From NCBI GenBank assembly GCA_030531745.1, contig JAUNMU010000004.1:1-37866 (forward strand): a stretch of DNA of 37,866 bases. Reading direction: 5' to 3'. Source of the stretch: Synergistes sp. GTDB lineage: Bacteria; Synergistota; Synergistia; Synergistales; Synergistaceae. Positions 7,559 through 17,085 of this stretch are shown here, piece by piece. The notes under the pieces are model-generated. The model was not told where the DNA came from. It ran no database searches and was given only the letters and a program-made list of their open reading frames with translations. Positions within the stretch are counted from its first letter, which is position 1. Each line of letters opens with the position of its first letter. The position numbers and the translations under genes were made by a program.

Positions 7559-8542
7559 CTATCCCCCAATTCCCGACATTTTTATATGTCCATCTCTTAT
7601 ATCGTTCCAACAGCGCGGTTTTCTTGCCACTGCATCGTATATTGCCGCCCGCAGCTTTTCCGCATCACCATTGCGCACTAAATCTTTGAGCGGTGTCTCT
7701 TCGGGATTAAAGAGACATGTGCGCAGATTTCCCAACGCGGAAAGACGCAGTCTGTTACATCTGCTGCAAAAATGGTTTGATACTGCGGTTATTATTCCTA
7801 TCCGTTCGCCCGTTTCGTCATTTTCATAATACTGCGCGGGGCCTCTGTTTTTGTCGCTGCATTTTACTTCACGCCACCCGTCGGCACATGGCATATTTGA
7901 AAGTATCTCACTGCCGCTTATAAACGAATTTTTATGCCATATACCGTCCTGGAGCGGCATAAATTCTATCAGGCGGAGAACGATTTTTCTTTCTTCAGCA
8001 AATTTGAGAATCGCAGGTATCTCTTTGTCGTTAAAGCCGCGTATGAGAACGGTATTTATCTTTATATTTTCAATTCCCGCATCTACTGCGGCATCTATGC
8101 CTTCTATTACCTTGTCTATCGTACCGATGCGCGTGATTTCTTTGAACCTTTCGGGGTTAAGTGTGTCAAGGCTTATATTAAGAGCCGATATTCCGGACGA
8201 GGCAAGTGCCTCTGCGTTATCCGAAAGAAGTGAGGCATTTGTCGTAAGAGCAATCTTTGCCTGCGGCAGTTCGTTGTGGAGTTCTTTCAAAAACGGCACA
8301 AGCCCCCTTCTCACCAAAGGCTCACCTCCGGTGAAACGGAATTTCTCAATGCCCATCTCGCAGAATATGCCGCACAGGAATTTTATCTCTTCGTACCTCA
8401 GTATGTCCGCATGTGGGATACATTTTACTCCCTCAGGCGGCATACAGTACAGGCATCTGTAATTGCACCTGTCTGTCACGGAAACTCTGAGGTATGTGAG
8501 TTTTCTCCCGAAAGAATCTTTAAGTTCTGCTCCTATGCCCAT
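7559..8542 (-). CDS. moaA: GTP 3',8-cyclase
   Basis: This 327-residue radical SAM enzyme makes 3',8-cyclo-GTP from GTP. The N-terminal cluster motif CNYRCLYC supplies C26, C30 and C33. The substrate-side [4Fe-4S] cluster is supplied by C259, C262 and C276 (CSRCN...TC). The protein ends in GIGG, the double-glycine tail that MoaA needs for activity. TGGEP (about 67-71) is the SAM-binding motif. Its ATG overlaps the moeA-PBP stop by 10 bases (ATGGGCATAG), which indicates coupling. All expected residues are present. Confidence 0.96.
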   Translation of the reverse strand: MGIGAELKDSFGRKLTYLRVSVTDRCNYRCLYCMPPEGVKCIPHADILRYEEIKFLCGIFCEMGIEKFRFTGGEPLVRRGLVPFLKELHNELPQAKIALTTNASLLSDNAEALASSGISALNISLDTLNPERFKEITRIGTIDKVIEGIDAAVDAGIENIKINTVLIRGFNDKEIPAILKFAEERKIVLRLIEFMPLQDGIWHKNSFISGSEILSNMPCADGWREVKCSDKNRGPAQYYENDETGERIGIITAVSNHFCSRCNRLRLSALGNLRTCLFNPEETPLKDLVRNGDAEKLRAAIYDAVARKPRCWNDIRDGHIKMSGIGG

Positions 8543-10452
8543 CTATATCCTCCCATCTTTTCAACTTTGCCGCGCCATTCTTTGTCGTTCAGTGCATCAA
8601 GCAGTGCGGCAATGCCCGGATGGTCTGTATATTTTTTCGGTATGACTAATTCGTAAGGCTCTTCTGTGATCGGTATAAAGTCAAGTCCAAGAGCATCAGC
8701 GGCTGATTTTATACCCAAAGTCGCGTCTGCAAGCCCCGATGACACACGGTTTGCCGCCTCCATGTGCGTTGTGCATATTTGAGAATAACCTTTAATTTCA
8801 GAAGACGGGACACCCTCTTTTTTGAGAAGACAGTCAAAAAGTACCCTTGTGCCTGCACCCGGCTGTCTGTTTGAAAATACTATATCTTTCTTGCAAAGGT
8901 CGGAGAATGTTGTTATTCCACGCGGATTTCCTCTTTGCACAATGATCCCCTGTGTTCTGTAAAAGACAAGAAAACGAAGCCATTCCGCACCGACCGAAAA
9001 TCGTTCAATAAATGTATCGTTATAGCTCTCTGTATTTTCGTCCAAGAGATGAGCGGCGGCAACATGACATTCACCGCGCGACAATGCGGCAAGTCCTCCC
9101 ATGCTTCCAACTGTGCGGCAGGCAAGATCTGCGCCGCGTCTGCGTATCGGCGTTATAAGCAGCTGGAGCGCAGGATCATCCGATCCTTGAAATAATGCCC
9201 TGCGCGGCAAGTCCGGCTTACGGCGAAGCCAAACATTTACCTTTGTACCGCGTTCACACTCCAATGCCTCACGCGGCAGGACAGCAATTCCGTCTGCCTC
9301 GGCAAGAGCCCACAGCACGCTCGCACCCGAAGTGAGAGGCCAAGAATAGATTTTTCCGTCAATGAGAGCGGTCTTCATGCGCAGCCATTCTTCTATCCCC
9401 GCACCTGACGAATGTTGAACCAAAAGTTCGGTCTGCATACATTTGTCCGCACCGGCAGCGCCAAGCGCAAGGGAACGTCCGTCACCTTTAACTCCGGTAA
9501 AGAATTTCAGGAGAGGACATACGAGCGCCCACAACGCAACTGCGGTTGACATAGGAAATCCAGGCAGACATATAACAGGTTTGCCGCCTATCTTCGCCGC
9601 CATTGCCGGACGCCCCGGTTTTATGCGCACACCTCTGAACAAGACTTCACCCAACTTATCAAATATCTCTATCGTATGGTCTCGTTTGCCCTTTGCAGAG
9701 CCTGCGCCCACAAGCACAACATCATATTTTTCCGTACATTCTTTAATATAATTTTCCAAAATTTCCGGGACATCAGGCAAAATAGGCATAACGTCAACAT
9801 CAAAGCCGTTTTCTTTCAGCGTTGCGGCAATAAAAAGCGAATTGCTCTCCGCAGCCGTGCCCGATTTTTGTATTCTTCCGGCAAGCCACTCTTTTTGGGA
9901 TACTATTTCATCGCCCGTCGGTATAAATACTGTTTTCGGTTTGGCGTACACAGGAACCTTTTCAATTCCAGCACACAGAAAGAGCGAGACAAGCGGCGGC
10001 GTTACCATTTCACCTTCGCGAGCAATGATCTGCCCTGCCATTACATCTTCACCGAGAGGACGAACATTTGATGACGGCGGAAGTGATTTATACACAAGGA
10101 CATTGCCATCCGCATCGGCAGAATCCTCAACCATAAGCACGGCATCTGCCCATTCCGGCAAAGCCGCGCCCGTATTCATCCACCGACAATCATTTTTTGC
10201 TATCCTTACAGGCGTTGCCGGAGATGCGCCTGCCGTATCGGACGCTTTAAGCGCATATCCGTCAACCGCTGATGCCGCGTAGTGCGGTACATTGCGCGCC
10301 GCAGTTACGTCCTCTGTAAGAATATGTCCGACTGCTTCGGATATTTCAATATTTTTCTTAAATTTTGCGGGATACTCCGCAAATGTATCAAAAATAATCT
10401 TCCATGCCTCGTCAAGCGTAATGTGTTCCGGATAATTTACTGCCATAGCCAC
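8533..10452 (-). CDS. moeA: MoeA molybdopterin molybdotransferase fused to a PBP-like domain
   Basis: The N-terminal two thirds are MoeA, with SAVDGYALKASDTAG, FIPTGDEIV, GAGSAKGKRDHT and LPGFPMSTAVAL, and should insert metal into adenylated molybdopterin. The last roughly 220 residues (from about ALFQGSDDPALQLL) are a periplasmic-binding-protein-like module related to LysR effector domains and ModA. It is seen fused to MoeA in several anaerobes and probably binds oxyanion or a regulatory ligand. The reading frame extends further upstream, but GAGGAGG lies 5 bases before the GTG at 10452, and the ATG at 10446 is a second option. Both overlap the end of the preceding moeA. This is the second moeA in tandem, so metal specialisation is plausible. 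Confidence 0.88.
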   Translation of the reverse strand: MAMAVNYPEHITLDEAWKIIFDTFAEYPAKFKKNIEISEAVGHILTEDVTAARNVPHYAASAVDGYALKASDTAGASPATPVRIAKNDCRWMNTGAALPEWADAVLMVEDSADADGNVLVYKSLPPSSNVRPLGEDVMAGQIIAREGEMVTPPLVSLFLCAGIEKVPVYAKPKTVFIPTGDEIVSQKEWLAGRIQKSGTAAESNSLFIAATLKENGFDVDVMPILPDVPEILENYIKECTEKYDVVLVGAGSAKGKRDHTIEIFDKLGEVLFRGVRIKPGRPAMAAKIGGKPVICLPGFPMSTAVALWALVCPLLKFFTGVKGDGRSLALGAAGADKCMQTELLVQHSSGAGIEEWLRMKTALIDGKIYSWPLTSGASVLWALAEADGIAVLPREALECERGTKVNVWLRRKPDLPRRALFQGSDDPALQLLITPIRRRGADLACRTVGSMGGLAALSRGECHVAAAHLLDENTESYNDTFIERFSVGAEWLRFLVFYRTQGIIVQRGNPRGITTFSDLCKKDIVFSNRQPGAGTRVLFDCLLKKEGVPSSEIKGYSQICTTHMEAANRVSSGLADATLGIKSAADALGLDFIPITEEPYELVIPKKYTDHPGIAALLDALNDKEWRGKVEKMGGYRWA

Positions 10453-11675
10453 ACACAAGCCTCCTCTTTCGCACGCATCGTCTCCGTATCCTCGGCAAGA
10501 CATATAAATCCGTCCGCCTCTTTAAGTGCCGTTATATACCCCGATTTTGCGGCAAGCGGCTCTGCCGTGCCTTCTTTTGATATTCTGCACGGTATAAATT
10601 TCTCTGCCCCGGTGTGCGCTGCCAAATCACCCGAAAGCGGAAAGCGCGTCAGCGTTCCGCAGAAATCGTGCGGCGCACCTATCATTTTAAGCAACAGCGG
10701 CAACAAGACAGTAAAAGCTACAGTCAGACATGAAAGCGGATGCCCGGGCAGACTTACGACCATTTTTTTTGCCTTGCGGTCTGCTGCGATAAGCGTCGGC
10801 TTTCCGGGAATAATATTTATTCCTCTGACGATCAGCCCGGGATCGGACATACGCGAAAGCACTTCAAAGGATCTGTCACGAACTCCGACCGATGAACCTC
10901 CGCTTAATATCAGCACGTCACTTTCTTTAAGCGCATTATTGAAAGACGCCTCAAATTCCGCGCCGCTATCCTTTGCTATCCCCTTATATGACGATATAAA
11001 TCCATAACGCGCAAGCATTGCAGCCAAATTCCACGCATTAACATCCCGTATGGAGCCCGGTGGCAATTCCTTTGTCTCTACGGGAACGATCTCATCGCCT
11101 GTTGAAAGAATTGAAATGTTTAGGTCAGGCACATTCAGATCCGATATACCTGCTGCCGCAAGAGCGCCTATTCCGCGAAAATCTATAAGCGTGCCTCTTT
11201 CCATAATTCTTTCGCCGCACGGCAGTTCTTCACCTGCCATAACGATATTCTCATACGCCTGAGCAGAGGCACGCACCTCTGTCCACCCTCCGGCACTGTC
11301 GGTATCTTCAATCATAACCACTGCATCGGCACCGCGCGGCAGAATCCCGCCCGTAGGAATCGGTGCGGCCTCACCGCGCAAAACTTCAAAATCCGGCACC
11401 TCTCCCATAACCACCTCTCCCTTTGTTGTCAGAAAAACAGGGGATGAGGCAGAGGCGCCGGAAACATCTTCATGATGCACGGCGTAACCATCACGCAGAC
11501 TCCTTGAATATGGCGGATACGCTGTGTCACTGTAAATATCTTCCGCAGACCGCAGACCTGCGGCATCGGATATGCGTACACGCCGTGACCTGATTTTCCA
11601 CGGAAAACAGAGACTTTCGGTTACATTTTCAATTACGATTTTCCTTGAAGTTACTTCTTTCACAAATCCGGACAT
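10437..11675 (-). CDS. moeA: Molybdopterin molybdotransferase MoeA
   Basis: This plain MoeA has about 412 residues. Typical motifs in order are YSRSLRDGYAV, ILSTGDEIVPVETKELP, LILSGGSSVGVRDRS and VSLPGHPLSCLTVAF, followed by the C-terminal domain IV. It ligates molybdate, or tungstate in tungsten-using anaerobes, to the dithiolene of adenylated molybdopterin. I chose ATG 11675 because TAAGGAG lies 10 bases before it. The longer frame, from GTG 11705, would abut the SPOR gene and has no ribosome site. It overlaps the moeA-PBP start, so the two MoeA proteins are probably made together. Confidence 0.9.
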   Translation of the reverse strand: MSGFVKEVTSRKIVIENVTESLCFPWKIRSRRVRISDAAGLRSAEDIYSDTAYPPYSRSLRDGYAVHHEDVSGASASSPVFLTTKGEVVMGEVPDFEVLRGEAAPIPTGGILPRGADAVVMIEDTDSAGGWTEVRASAQAYENIVMAGEELPCGERIMERGTLIDFRGIGALAAAGISDLNVPDLNISILSTGDEIVPVETKELPPGSIRDVNAWNLAAMLARYGFISSYKGIAKDSGAEFEASFNNALKESDVLILSGGSSVGVRDRSFEVLSRMSDPGLIVRGINIIPGKPTLIAADRKAKKMVVSLPGHPLSCLTVAFTVLLPLLLKMIGAPHDFCGTLTRFPLSGDLAAHTGAEKFIPCRISKEGTAEPLAAKSGYITALKEADGFICLAEDTETMRAKEEACVWLWQ

Positions 11676-11704
11676 AATGCCAACGCTCCTTACGACCATT
11701 ACCA

Positions 11705-12643
11705 CTATTTTTTGATATGCACCAGATACACGGGAAAACCTGCGGCTTCAATCCGCGATTTCAGTGCTTCGGATTTTTCGCGTTCTTCCTCACCCTTAAC
11801 ACGAACTTTATAGAACGGTTTGCCGTCCTTTTCGGAATCTGTCATATATGCGGCAAAACCTGATTTTTCCGCATCTTTTATGAGATTAAGCGCCCTCTCC
11901 CTTTCGGTAAATCCGCCGATCTGGACATCCCATCTGGAAGAAGCGGCGGTTTTTTCACTCGTCTCCGATTTCTTCACCCTATCCTTTTCGTTTCCGCTTT
12001 TTGTGTTTTTGCTCTCTGCGTTCGCAACTCTCACTTTATCCTTGTCCGACTTAACTGCGTTCGGATTTTCCTTAACGGTCTTTGCGTTATCTCTCGCTCC
12101 CGTTACAGAGACGTCCTTATTCTCCGTGGCCTCTCCGACAGCTTTTGTCACTGCAATATTTTTATCGCTTTTCTTGGTATCTTGTGGAACTTTTGTATCT
12201 TTTGCGATCTTCTCCGGCTCTTCCGCACCGACTAATTTTGCGGCATTTTTCTTTGTTTCGCTTTTTCCGACAGTCTCTTTGGTTTTCTGTGGCTTCTCGG
12301 TCACATCAGCGGTCTTCTTTTTAGGTTTTACTTCATCTTTGGGAAGATTCTTCTTATTCTCCGTTAGATTTTCACCAATATTTATGGCATCTTCGTCAGA
12401 AGTTTCTTCTTCGTAAATCTTTTTGTCATTTTTATGTGATATTACATTCTGTTCAGCTTCAATATAATCTTTTTTCCCATAATCATTCAGGGATTCATCG
12501 GGCGAATAGAAAAAGAGCCTCACACTGAAATAAAGCAGACACACAGCAAGCACCACGCAGAGCGGCAGTATAATGCGCCCGAAGAATGACAGTCTCCTCT
12601 TTTCTTTATAGTGCCGTACTCCGGATCTGCGTCCCGTAACCAT
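11705..12643 (-). CDS. SPOR-domain membrane protein
   Basis: This 312-residue bitopic protein has a short basic cytoplasmic N terminus, one membrane helix (about 22-46), a long Lys/Glu/Thr-rich low-complexity linker (about 50-235) and a C-terminal SPOR domain (about 236-312, starting RWDVQIGGF). SPOR domains bind denuded septal glycan strands and bring proteins such as FtsN or DamX to the division site. Topology, linker and position two genes after ftsZ suggest an FtsN-like or other late division protein. It lacks the short FtsN essential helix in any form I can recognise, so I do not name it ftsN. AGGGGG lies 8 bases before the ATG. Confidence 0.85.
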   Translation of the reverse strand: MVTGRRSGVRHYKEKRRLSFFGRIILPLCVVLAVCLLYFSVRLFFYSPDESLNDYGKKDYIEAEQNVISHKNDKKIYEEETSDEDAINIGENLTENKKNLPKDEVKPKKKTADVTEKPQKTKETVGKSETKKNAAKLVGAEEPEKIAKDTKVPQDTKKSDKNIAVTKAVGEATENKDVSVTGARDNAKTVKENPNAVKSDKDKVRVANAESKNTKSGNEKDRVKKSETSEKTAASSRWDVQIGGFTERERALNLIKDAEKSGFAAYMTDSEKDGKPFYKVRVKGEEEREKSEALKSRIEAAGFPVYLVHIKK

Positions 12644-12654
12644 TCACATACCCC

Positions 12655-14247
12655 CTAACAGAAATTCTTAAGTGCTTCAATCGTCCTATCTCTCTCTGTT
12701 TTGCGCAGCTCCATACGCCCATTTTCAATGCTGTGCGCAAGCTCGGCGCTATCCTCATAACCGTACCATGCAAGAGTATATTCCGTTATCGCTTCCCTTA
12801 CACCGATAAGACGCAAAAGCGGCATTTTTTTTGACAACGCACACATATCTTTTTTTATTTTCCCATATCTTTGCCTTATTGTATTCTTTCCGATAAAATC
12901 CTCTCTCTCCCAAGGCGTATGAGGTTTGGGGATAAAGGGATTGACCGACAGCGTAAGAGAGATTCCGGTCTCTTTTATGATATTGCCGCACAGAACGCTA
13001 ATTGCGGATATATCTTCTTCACACTCGCCCGGCAGACCTACCATGAAATAGAGCTTAGCTTTGTCTATTCCGCACTCTTTCGCAAGGCACAGCTTCTCAA
13101 TGATAGTTTCATTCGTAAACTTTTTGCCGCATGAAAATCGCAGTGCTTCGCTTCCGGTCTCCGGCGCAACAGTTATGCTCCTGCGCCCTCCCCCCGAAAG
13201 CGCGGAAATCATTTTCCTGTCCAATTTGTCAATACGCAGAGACGCAAACGAGACAGATATATTTCTTTCGGCGATGCAGTCAAGCAGCTGCGGCAGGAGC
13301 GGATAATCTCCCGCCTCCGGTGTAACAAGTCCGACCTGAGGCACTTCAAATTTATCGGATACTTCCTTAACAACCTTCTCCACAATATCAAACTTACGGA
13401 AACGCATCTTTCCAAAACAGTTGGGCAAAGTGCAATAACTGCACGAACGCGCACAGCCGCGCTGAAGTTCAAGTAAAAGTGTTTTTCCGAATACGCCTCT
13501 TGCCGTCATCCAAAGGCTATGGCTGTAATATGCACCGTTCAGATCCAAATTTCGCCCGATCTTCATCTTGCGTATAACTTTGTTGTCTCTGACATCAACG
13601 GGAGGGACAAATATCTCATCGTGTTCGGCAAGTTTCTTCCAGAGCTTTTCACGCTCAGACGTGCCGTATTTGCGGATACACTCCGCTGCATAATCAAGTG
13701 CTTCCATTCCGTCGCCCAGCACAATAAAATCACACACACCGGACAGCAAAAGCGGATTTATATACGAAAGGGCTCCTCCCATGCCAACTACGGGAAAAGA
13801 CGCTTTTGCTCTGTCAAAGGGTGAAAGAGGTATATGCGCACCGCAAAGCCACTTAAAGAACTCCGGCACATCGCCTTCGTATGCGATAGTAGCACTTATG
13901 ACGGAAAATCTTTCAAGCATCGTATCGCAGCAAACAGACCTGTACGGTATAGGCGACAGGAAAAAACGTTCCACCGCTATACCGTTGCTGCGCAGTCGTC
14001 CAAAGACATACTGATAACCAAGACTTGCCGCCCCTACAGAGTAATCCGCAGGGTAAAAGAGAGCCCAAGGCACATCTCCTCCCTTGGGCACTTGTGTTAT
14101 CCAAATTTCGTCCTTGCGGTACTCTTCCCAGCTTTTCCACGCAGACATTCTGCAGCCGACCTGAGAAGTCCTGCTATTTAGACAGTCTGTCTTGTGAAAA
14201 CGCTCCATACCGAGATCGTCCTTCATACCTTGTATATACTTTTTCAC
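12655..14247 (-). CDS. Radical SAM protein with B12-binding-like N-terminal region
   Basis: This protein of about 530 residues has a radical SAM core with the cluster motif CARSCSYC (C265, C269, C272). The region before it (about 60-190) includes FYPADYSVGAASLGYQY and GVCDFIVLGDGMEAL, which resemble the degenerate B12-binding fold of uncharacterised radical SAM families such as those annotated TIGR03960. No conserved cobalamin-ligand DxHxxG motif is visible, so B12 binding is doubtful. The start is uncertain: GTG at 14247 is the longest choice, and ATGs at 14226 and 14208 are also possible. It follows ftsZ by 48 bases without a terminator. Function unknown; a modification of tRNA, lipid or peptide are all open. 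Confidence 0.75.
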   Translation of the reverse strand: MKKYIQGMKDDLGMERFHKTDCLNSRTSQVGCRMSAWKSWEEYRKDEIWITQVPKGGDVPWALFYPADYSVGAASLGYQYVFGRLRSNGIAVERFFLSPIPYRSVCCDTMLERFSVISATIAYEGDVPEFFKWLCGAHIPLSPFDRAKASFPVVGMGGALSYINPLLLSGVCDFIVLGDGMEALDYAAECIRKYGTSEREKLWKKLAEHDEIFVPPVDVRDNKVIRKMKIGRNLDLNGAYYSHSLWMTARGVFGKTLLLELQRGCARSCSYCTLPNCFGKMRFRKFDIVEKVVKEVSDKFEVPQVGLVTPEAGDYPLLPQLLDCIAERNISVSFASLRIDKLDRKMISALSGGGRRSITVAPETGSEALRFSCGKKFTNETIIEKLCLAKECGIDKAKLYFMVGLPGECEEDISAISVLCGNIIKETGISLTLSVNPFIPKPHTPWEREDFIGKNTIRQRYGKIKKDMCALSKKMPLLRLIGVREAITEYTLAWYGYEDSAELAHSIENGRMELRKTERDRTIEALKNFC

Positions 14248-14295
14248 AAAAAGTGCGCTTTGTCCGTGACTCGCAAAACTCCTGCTTCGCCGACA

Positions 14296-15633
14296 TCACG
14301 ACCGACGTTTTCTCCTTACAAATGACGGAACATCATAGCTGTCCGCCGGTACACCACTGTCCTTAAAGAGATCATCATCAGCACTCTGCTGCGGTTTTTC
14401 CTGCTGTTTTACAACAGCCTGTGCAGCATCCTTTGTCTTGGGCGCAGATACAACAACGGACTGAACCTGTTCATTAAGTTTTGTTACATTCAATGGCGGC
14501 GTTGCATTCTCAGCGACACCTCCAAATGTTTCCTGACGCTTTGCCATACGGAAAGGCTGCGTCTGAGGCTGCAAACGCGGCTTCGCCTTTGTCTCCTGCA
14601 TGGGGGCCGCGACTCTTCTTCTCAGATCGGCAACGGTCTTTTGCTGTTCCTCATTGCCGTTATCATCAAAACCTGTCGCAATGACTGTTATCTGAATTGA
14701 GTCTTCCATTTCAGGATCAAAGACATGACCCCAAATAATATACGCATCTTCATCTGCGGCCTCCGTTATCGTTGAAATAGCCTCATTGATCTCATGTATG
14801 CGCACATTTGAACCGCCCGTTACATTTATGAGCACGCCCTTAGCTCCTGTCATACTTGTGTTCATGAGTGGGCTGTTTATCGCATTTGAGGCGGCAACCG
14901 CAGCACGTTTTTCACCGTAGCCCTCGCCTATGCCCATTATTGCCGTGCCTGAGTTTGCCATTACCGTGCGTACATCGGCAAAGTCAACATTGACCTGTCC
15001 GGGACGTTTAATAAGGTCGGTCACCCCCTGAACAGCCTGATGCAACACACCGTCAGCCAACTTAAATGCGTCGTTGACCAGTGTTTTGCTGTCCGAAATA
15101 TCAAGCAATCTGTCATTTGGTATAACGATGAGAGCATCAACCTTGCCGCGCAGCTCAGCTAACCCTTTTTTAGCCTGTCTTTGGCGGCGCGCACCTTCAA
15201 ACGTAAAAGGAATCGTTACAACCGCCACAACAAGCGCGCCAACCTCTTTTGCTATCTCCGCAATAACAGGTGCCGCGCCTGTGCCGGTACCGCCGCCCAT
15301 TCCCGCAGCTATAAATACCATATCCGCACCCTCAACGGCAGCACGTATCTCGTCACGCGACTCAAGTGCAGACTTTGCTCCTATTTCGGGATCCGCTCCG
15401 GCACCAAGTCCCCTCGTAAGTTCCTTTCCGAGAACGATGCGATTTGAGGTTTCCGAAAGCTCAAGATGAGCAATATCTGTATTTGCGGCAATAAACTCCA
15501 CTCCGGAAACATTGCCGCGTATTATATCATTCAGCGCATTATTGCCCGCACCGCCGACACCTACTACCTTTATGACCTCATGAGACATATCTTTCATTCC
15601 GTCAATCTGAAATACATCAGTAATTTCGCCCAT
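14296..15633 (-). CDS. ftsZ: Cell division protein FtsZ
   Basis: FtsZ is the tubulin-like GTPase that forms the division ring. The GTP-binding signature GGGTGTG is at 113-119, and the T7 synergy loop NVDFAD is at 215-220 with both catalytic aspartates. A Gln/Lys/Ala-rich linker (about 340-430) precedes the C-terminal conserved peptide ([11 protein letters not shown]), which binds FtsA and other tethers. Length is 445 residues, with a roughly 15-residue extra N terminus before [16 protein letters not shown]. It starts 18 bases after the ftsA stop behind a GGGGG ribosome site. All functional motifs are intact. Confidence 0.98.
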   Translation of the reverse strand: MGEITDVFQIDGMKDMSHEVIKVVGVGGAGNNALNDIIRGNVSGVEFIAANTDIAHLELSETSNRIVLGKELTRGLGAGADPEIGAKSALESRDEIRAAVEGADMVFIAAGMGGGTGTGAAPVIAEIAKEVGALVVAVVTIPFTFEGARRQRQAKKGLAELRGKVDALIVIPNDRLLDISDSKTLVNDAFKLADGVLHQAVQGVTDLIKRPGQVNVDFADVRTVMANSGTAIMGIGEGYGEKRAAVAASNAINSPLMNTSMTGAKGVLINVTGGSNVRIHEINEAISTITEAADEDAYIIWGHVFDPEMEDSIQITVIATGFDDNGNEEQQKTVADLRRRVAAPMQETKAKPRLQPQTQPFRMAKRQETFGGVAENATPPLNVTKLNEQVQSVVVSAPKTKDAAQAVVKQQEKPQQSADDDLFKDSGVPADSYDVPSFVRRKRRS

Positions 15634-15651
15634 TGTACATTTCCCCCATAC

Positions 15652-16998
15652 CTAAAAGAGTTCTTTGAAAGGTGCTAAAATTTTGCCAAGTATATCCCTG
15701 GGCGCGCTTGCCTCGTTCTTCGGACCCTCGTTATCATTTTTGGTAAGGAAATCCGGCACCGGCGCAGATCTTCTTGTTCTCTCATTCTTGAGAATAGAGG
15801 GATTATCAAGATAGCGGAAAGGATCACGTTCCCTTTCGGTAATATATCTTATAATTCCGGCAGCAGCCGAAAACTCCTCTGTACCAAACTGAGGGGGCAT
15901 CTTTTCGTACTCTGTGGGTTTCGCAACGCGGGCAGACAACTCAAGCACATCAGAGACAAATTCATCTATTCCGAGTGACTTTGCTACTCCACCGGTTATG
16001 ATAACGCCCCCGGGCAACAGCTGAATCTTTGATTCCTTAACTGCGGAACGAACCAAATCATCCACAAGTTCTCCGATTCTGCATGTAACTATATTATAGA
16101 GATCTTCTTTAAGGATAGGATACTCCTGTCCGCGATAGTTTACCGATATACTCTCGTTTTCCTCAAAATCTTCAACAAGCGAAACCTCGTGTTTCACTTC
16201 TTCCGCTTTGTTTAAGGGCAGTTTCAGGACAGCTCCTATATCGTTTGTTATATGGTCTCCACCGACAGGTATAACAGCAAGATGCTTCAATCTGCCTTCG
16301 GCAAAAACCGTAACGCCGGTAGTTCCGCCGCCTATATCAAGAACCACAGAACCCGCAGTCTCATCCTCCGGTGCGAGCACGCCAAGAGCTGACACTATCG
16401 GTTTAATAACAAGGCTTTTCACCGAAAGATCGGCTCTGTTGACACAGTTTATTACATTTTGAATCGTTGTCTTGGGCACAATTATTGACTGCAAATCAAC
16501 CTCAAGGCGCGTTGCATTCATCCCGAGAGGGTCATCTATGCCGTTTGTGTCATCCAATGTATATTCCACGGGAATCGTGTGAAGTATGATCTGATTCGGA
16601 GGCACAGCAACATTCGCCTGAGCCGCCTCTATTACTCTCTCCAAATCAAGCTCGGCAACAGGACGGGGCGTTCTGCCTAAAGTAACCATTCCCTTTGAAT
16701 GAACACTGCGAACTTCTCCGCCTCCAAATGAAACGGTAACCTCATCAAACTCCTGACCGACCATATTCTGCGCATCAAGCACCGCCTGCTTGATTGACTT
16801 CACAGCCTGATCAAGATTCACCACCAAGCCTTTGCGGATTCCGTTTGATGACGCCTGTCCAGCGCCTATTATCTCCGCTTCTCCGGTCTCTTCGCCGCGC
16901 TCTGCTACCACTACCGATATTTTGCTTGTACCAATGTCCAACCCGACAATAAGTTCCGGCTCATTGCCGTGTTTCAATCGTGATGTCTTCTTAAACAA
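15652..16998 (-). CDS. ftsA: Cell division protein FtsA
   Basis: FtsA is the actin-like membrane anchor of FtsZ. The phosphate-1 motif GLDIGTSKISVVV is near residue 19. VVLDIGGGTTGVTVF (about 219-233) is the phosphate-2 loop, and TGGVAKSLGI (about 336-345) is the adenosine motif. The C terminus (DILGKILAPFKELF) is the expected amphipathic membrane helix. The start codon is TTG at 16998, with GAGGGGG 8 bases before it. An 87-base gap before the gene holds a candidate promoter at 17041-17068. Length 448 is slightly above the 420 of E. coli. Confidence 0.97.
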   Translation of the reverse strand: MFKKTSRLKHGNEPELIVGLDIGTSKISVVVAERGEETGEAEIIGAGQASSNGIRKGLVVNLDQAVKSIKQAVLDAQNMVGQEFDEVTVSFGGGEVRSVHSKGMVTLGRTPRPVAELDLERVIEAAQANVAVPPNQIILHTIPVEYTLDDTNGIDDPLGMNATRLEVDLQSIIVPKTTIQNVINCVNRADLSVKSLVIKPIVSALGVLAPEDETAGSVVLDIGGGTTGVTVFAEGRLKHLAVIPVGGDHITNDIGAVLKLPLNKAEEVKHEVSLVEDFEENESISVNYRGQEYPILKEDLYNIVTCRIGELVDDLVRSAVKESKIQLLPGGVIITGGVAKSLGIDEFVSDVLELSARVAKPTEYEKMPPQFGTEEFSAAAGIIRYITERERDPFRYLDNPSILKNERTRRSAPVPDFLTKNDNEGPKNEASAPRDILGKILAPFKELF

Positions 16999-17040
16999 AA
17001 TATATGCCCCCTCTTTTAGGCGTTACCGTCTATATTGTAC

Positions 17041-17068
17041 ATTTTAGTGATTAATAATAAAAGTCCAA
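17041..17068 (-). promoter_or_regulatory. Candidate internal promoter for ftsA-ftsZ
   Basis: TTGGAC (17068-17063) and TAAAAT (17046-17041) are separated by 16 bases on the minus strand, in the only sizeable gap inside the dcw cluster. A second -10-like TACAAT follows at about 17033-17038. Separate promoters for ftsAZ are common in other bacteria. Confidence 0.45.
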
Positions 17069-17085
17069 ATCTATTGCAAAAATTA

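Noticed and set aside
6812-7681. 289-codon open frame on the + strand
   Set aside because: It lies antisense to moaC and the flavoprotein gene, both of which carry full family motifs, and its cysteine/histidine-rich translation has no recognisable domain.
7851-8462. 203-codon open frame on the + strand
   Set aside because: Antisense to moaA, which has all cluster cysteines and the GG tail.
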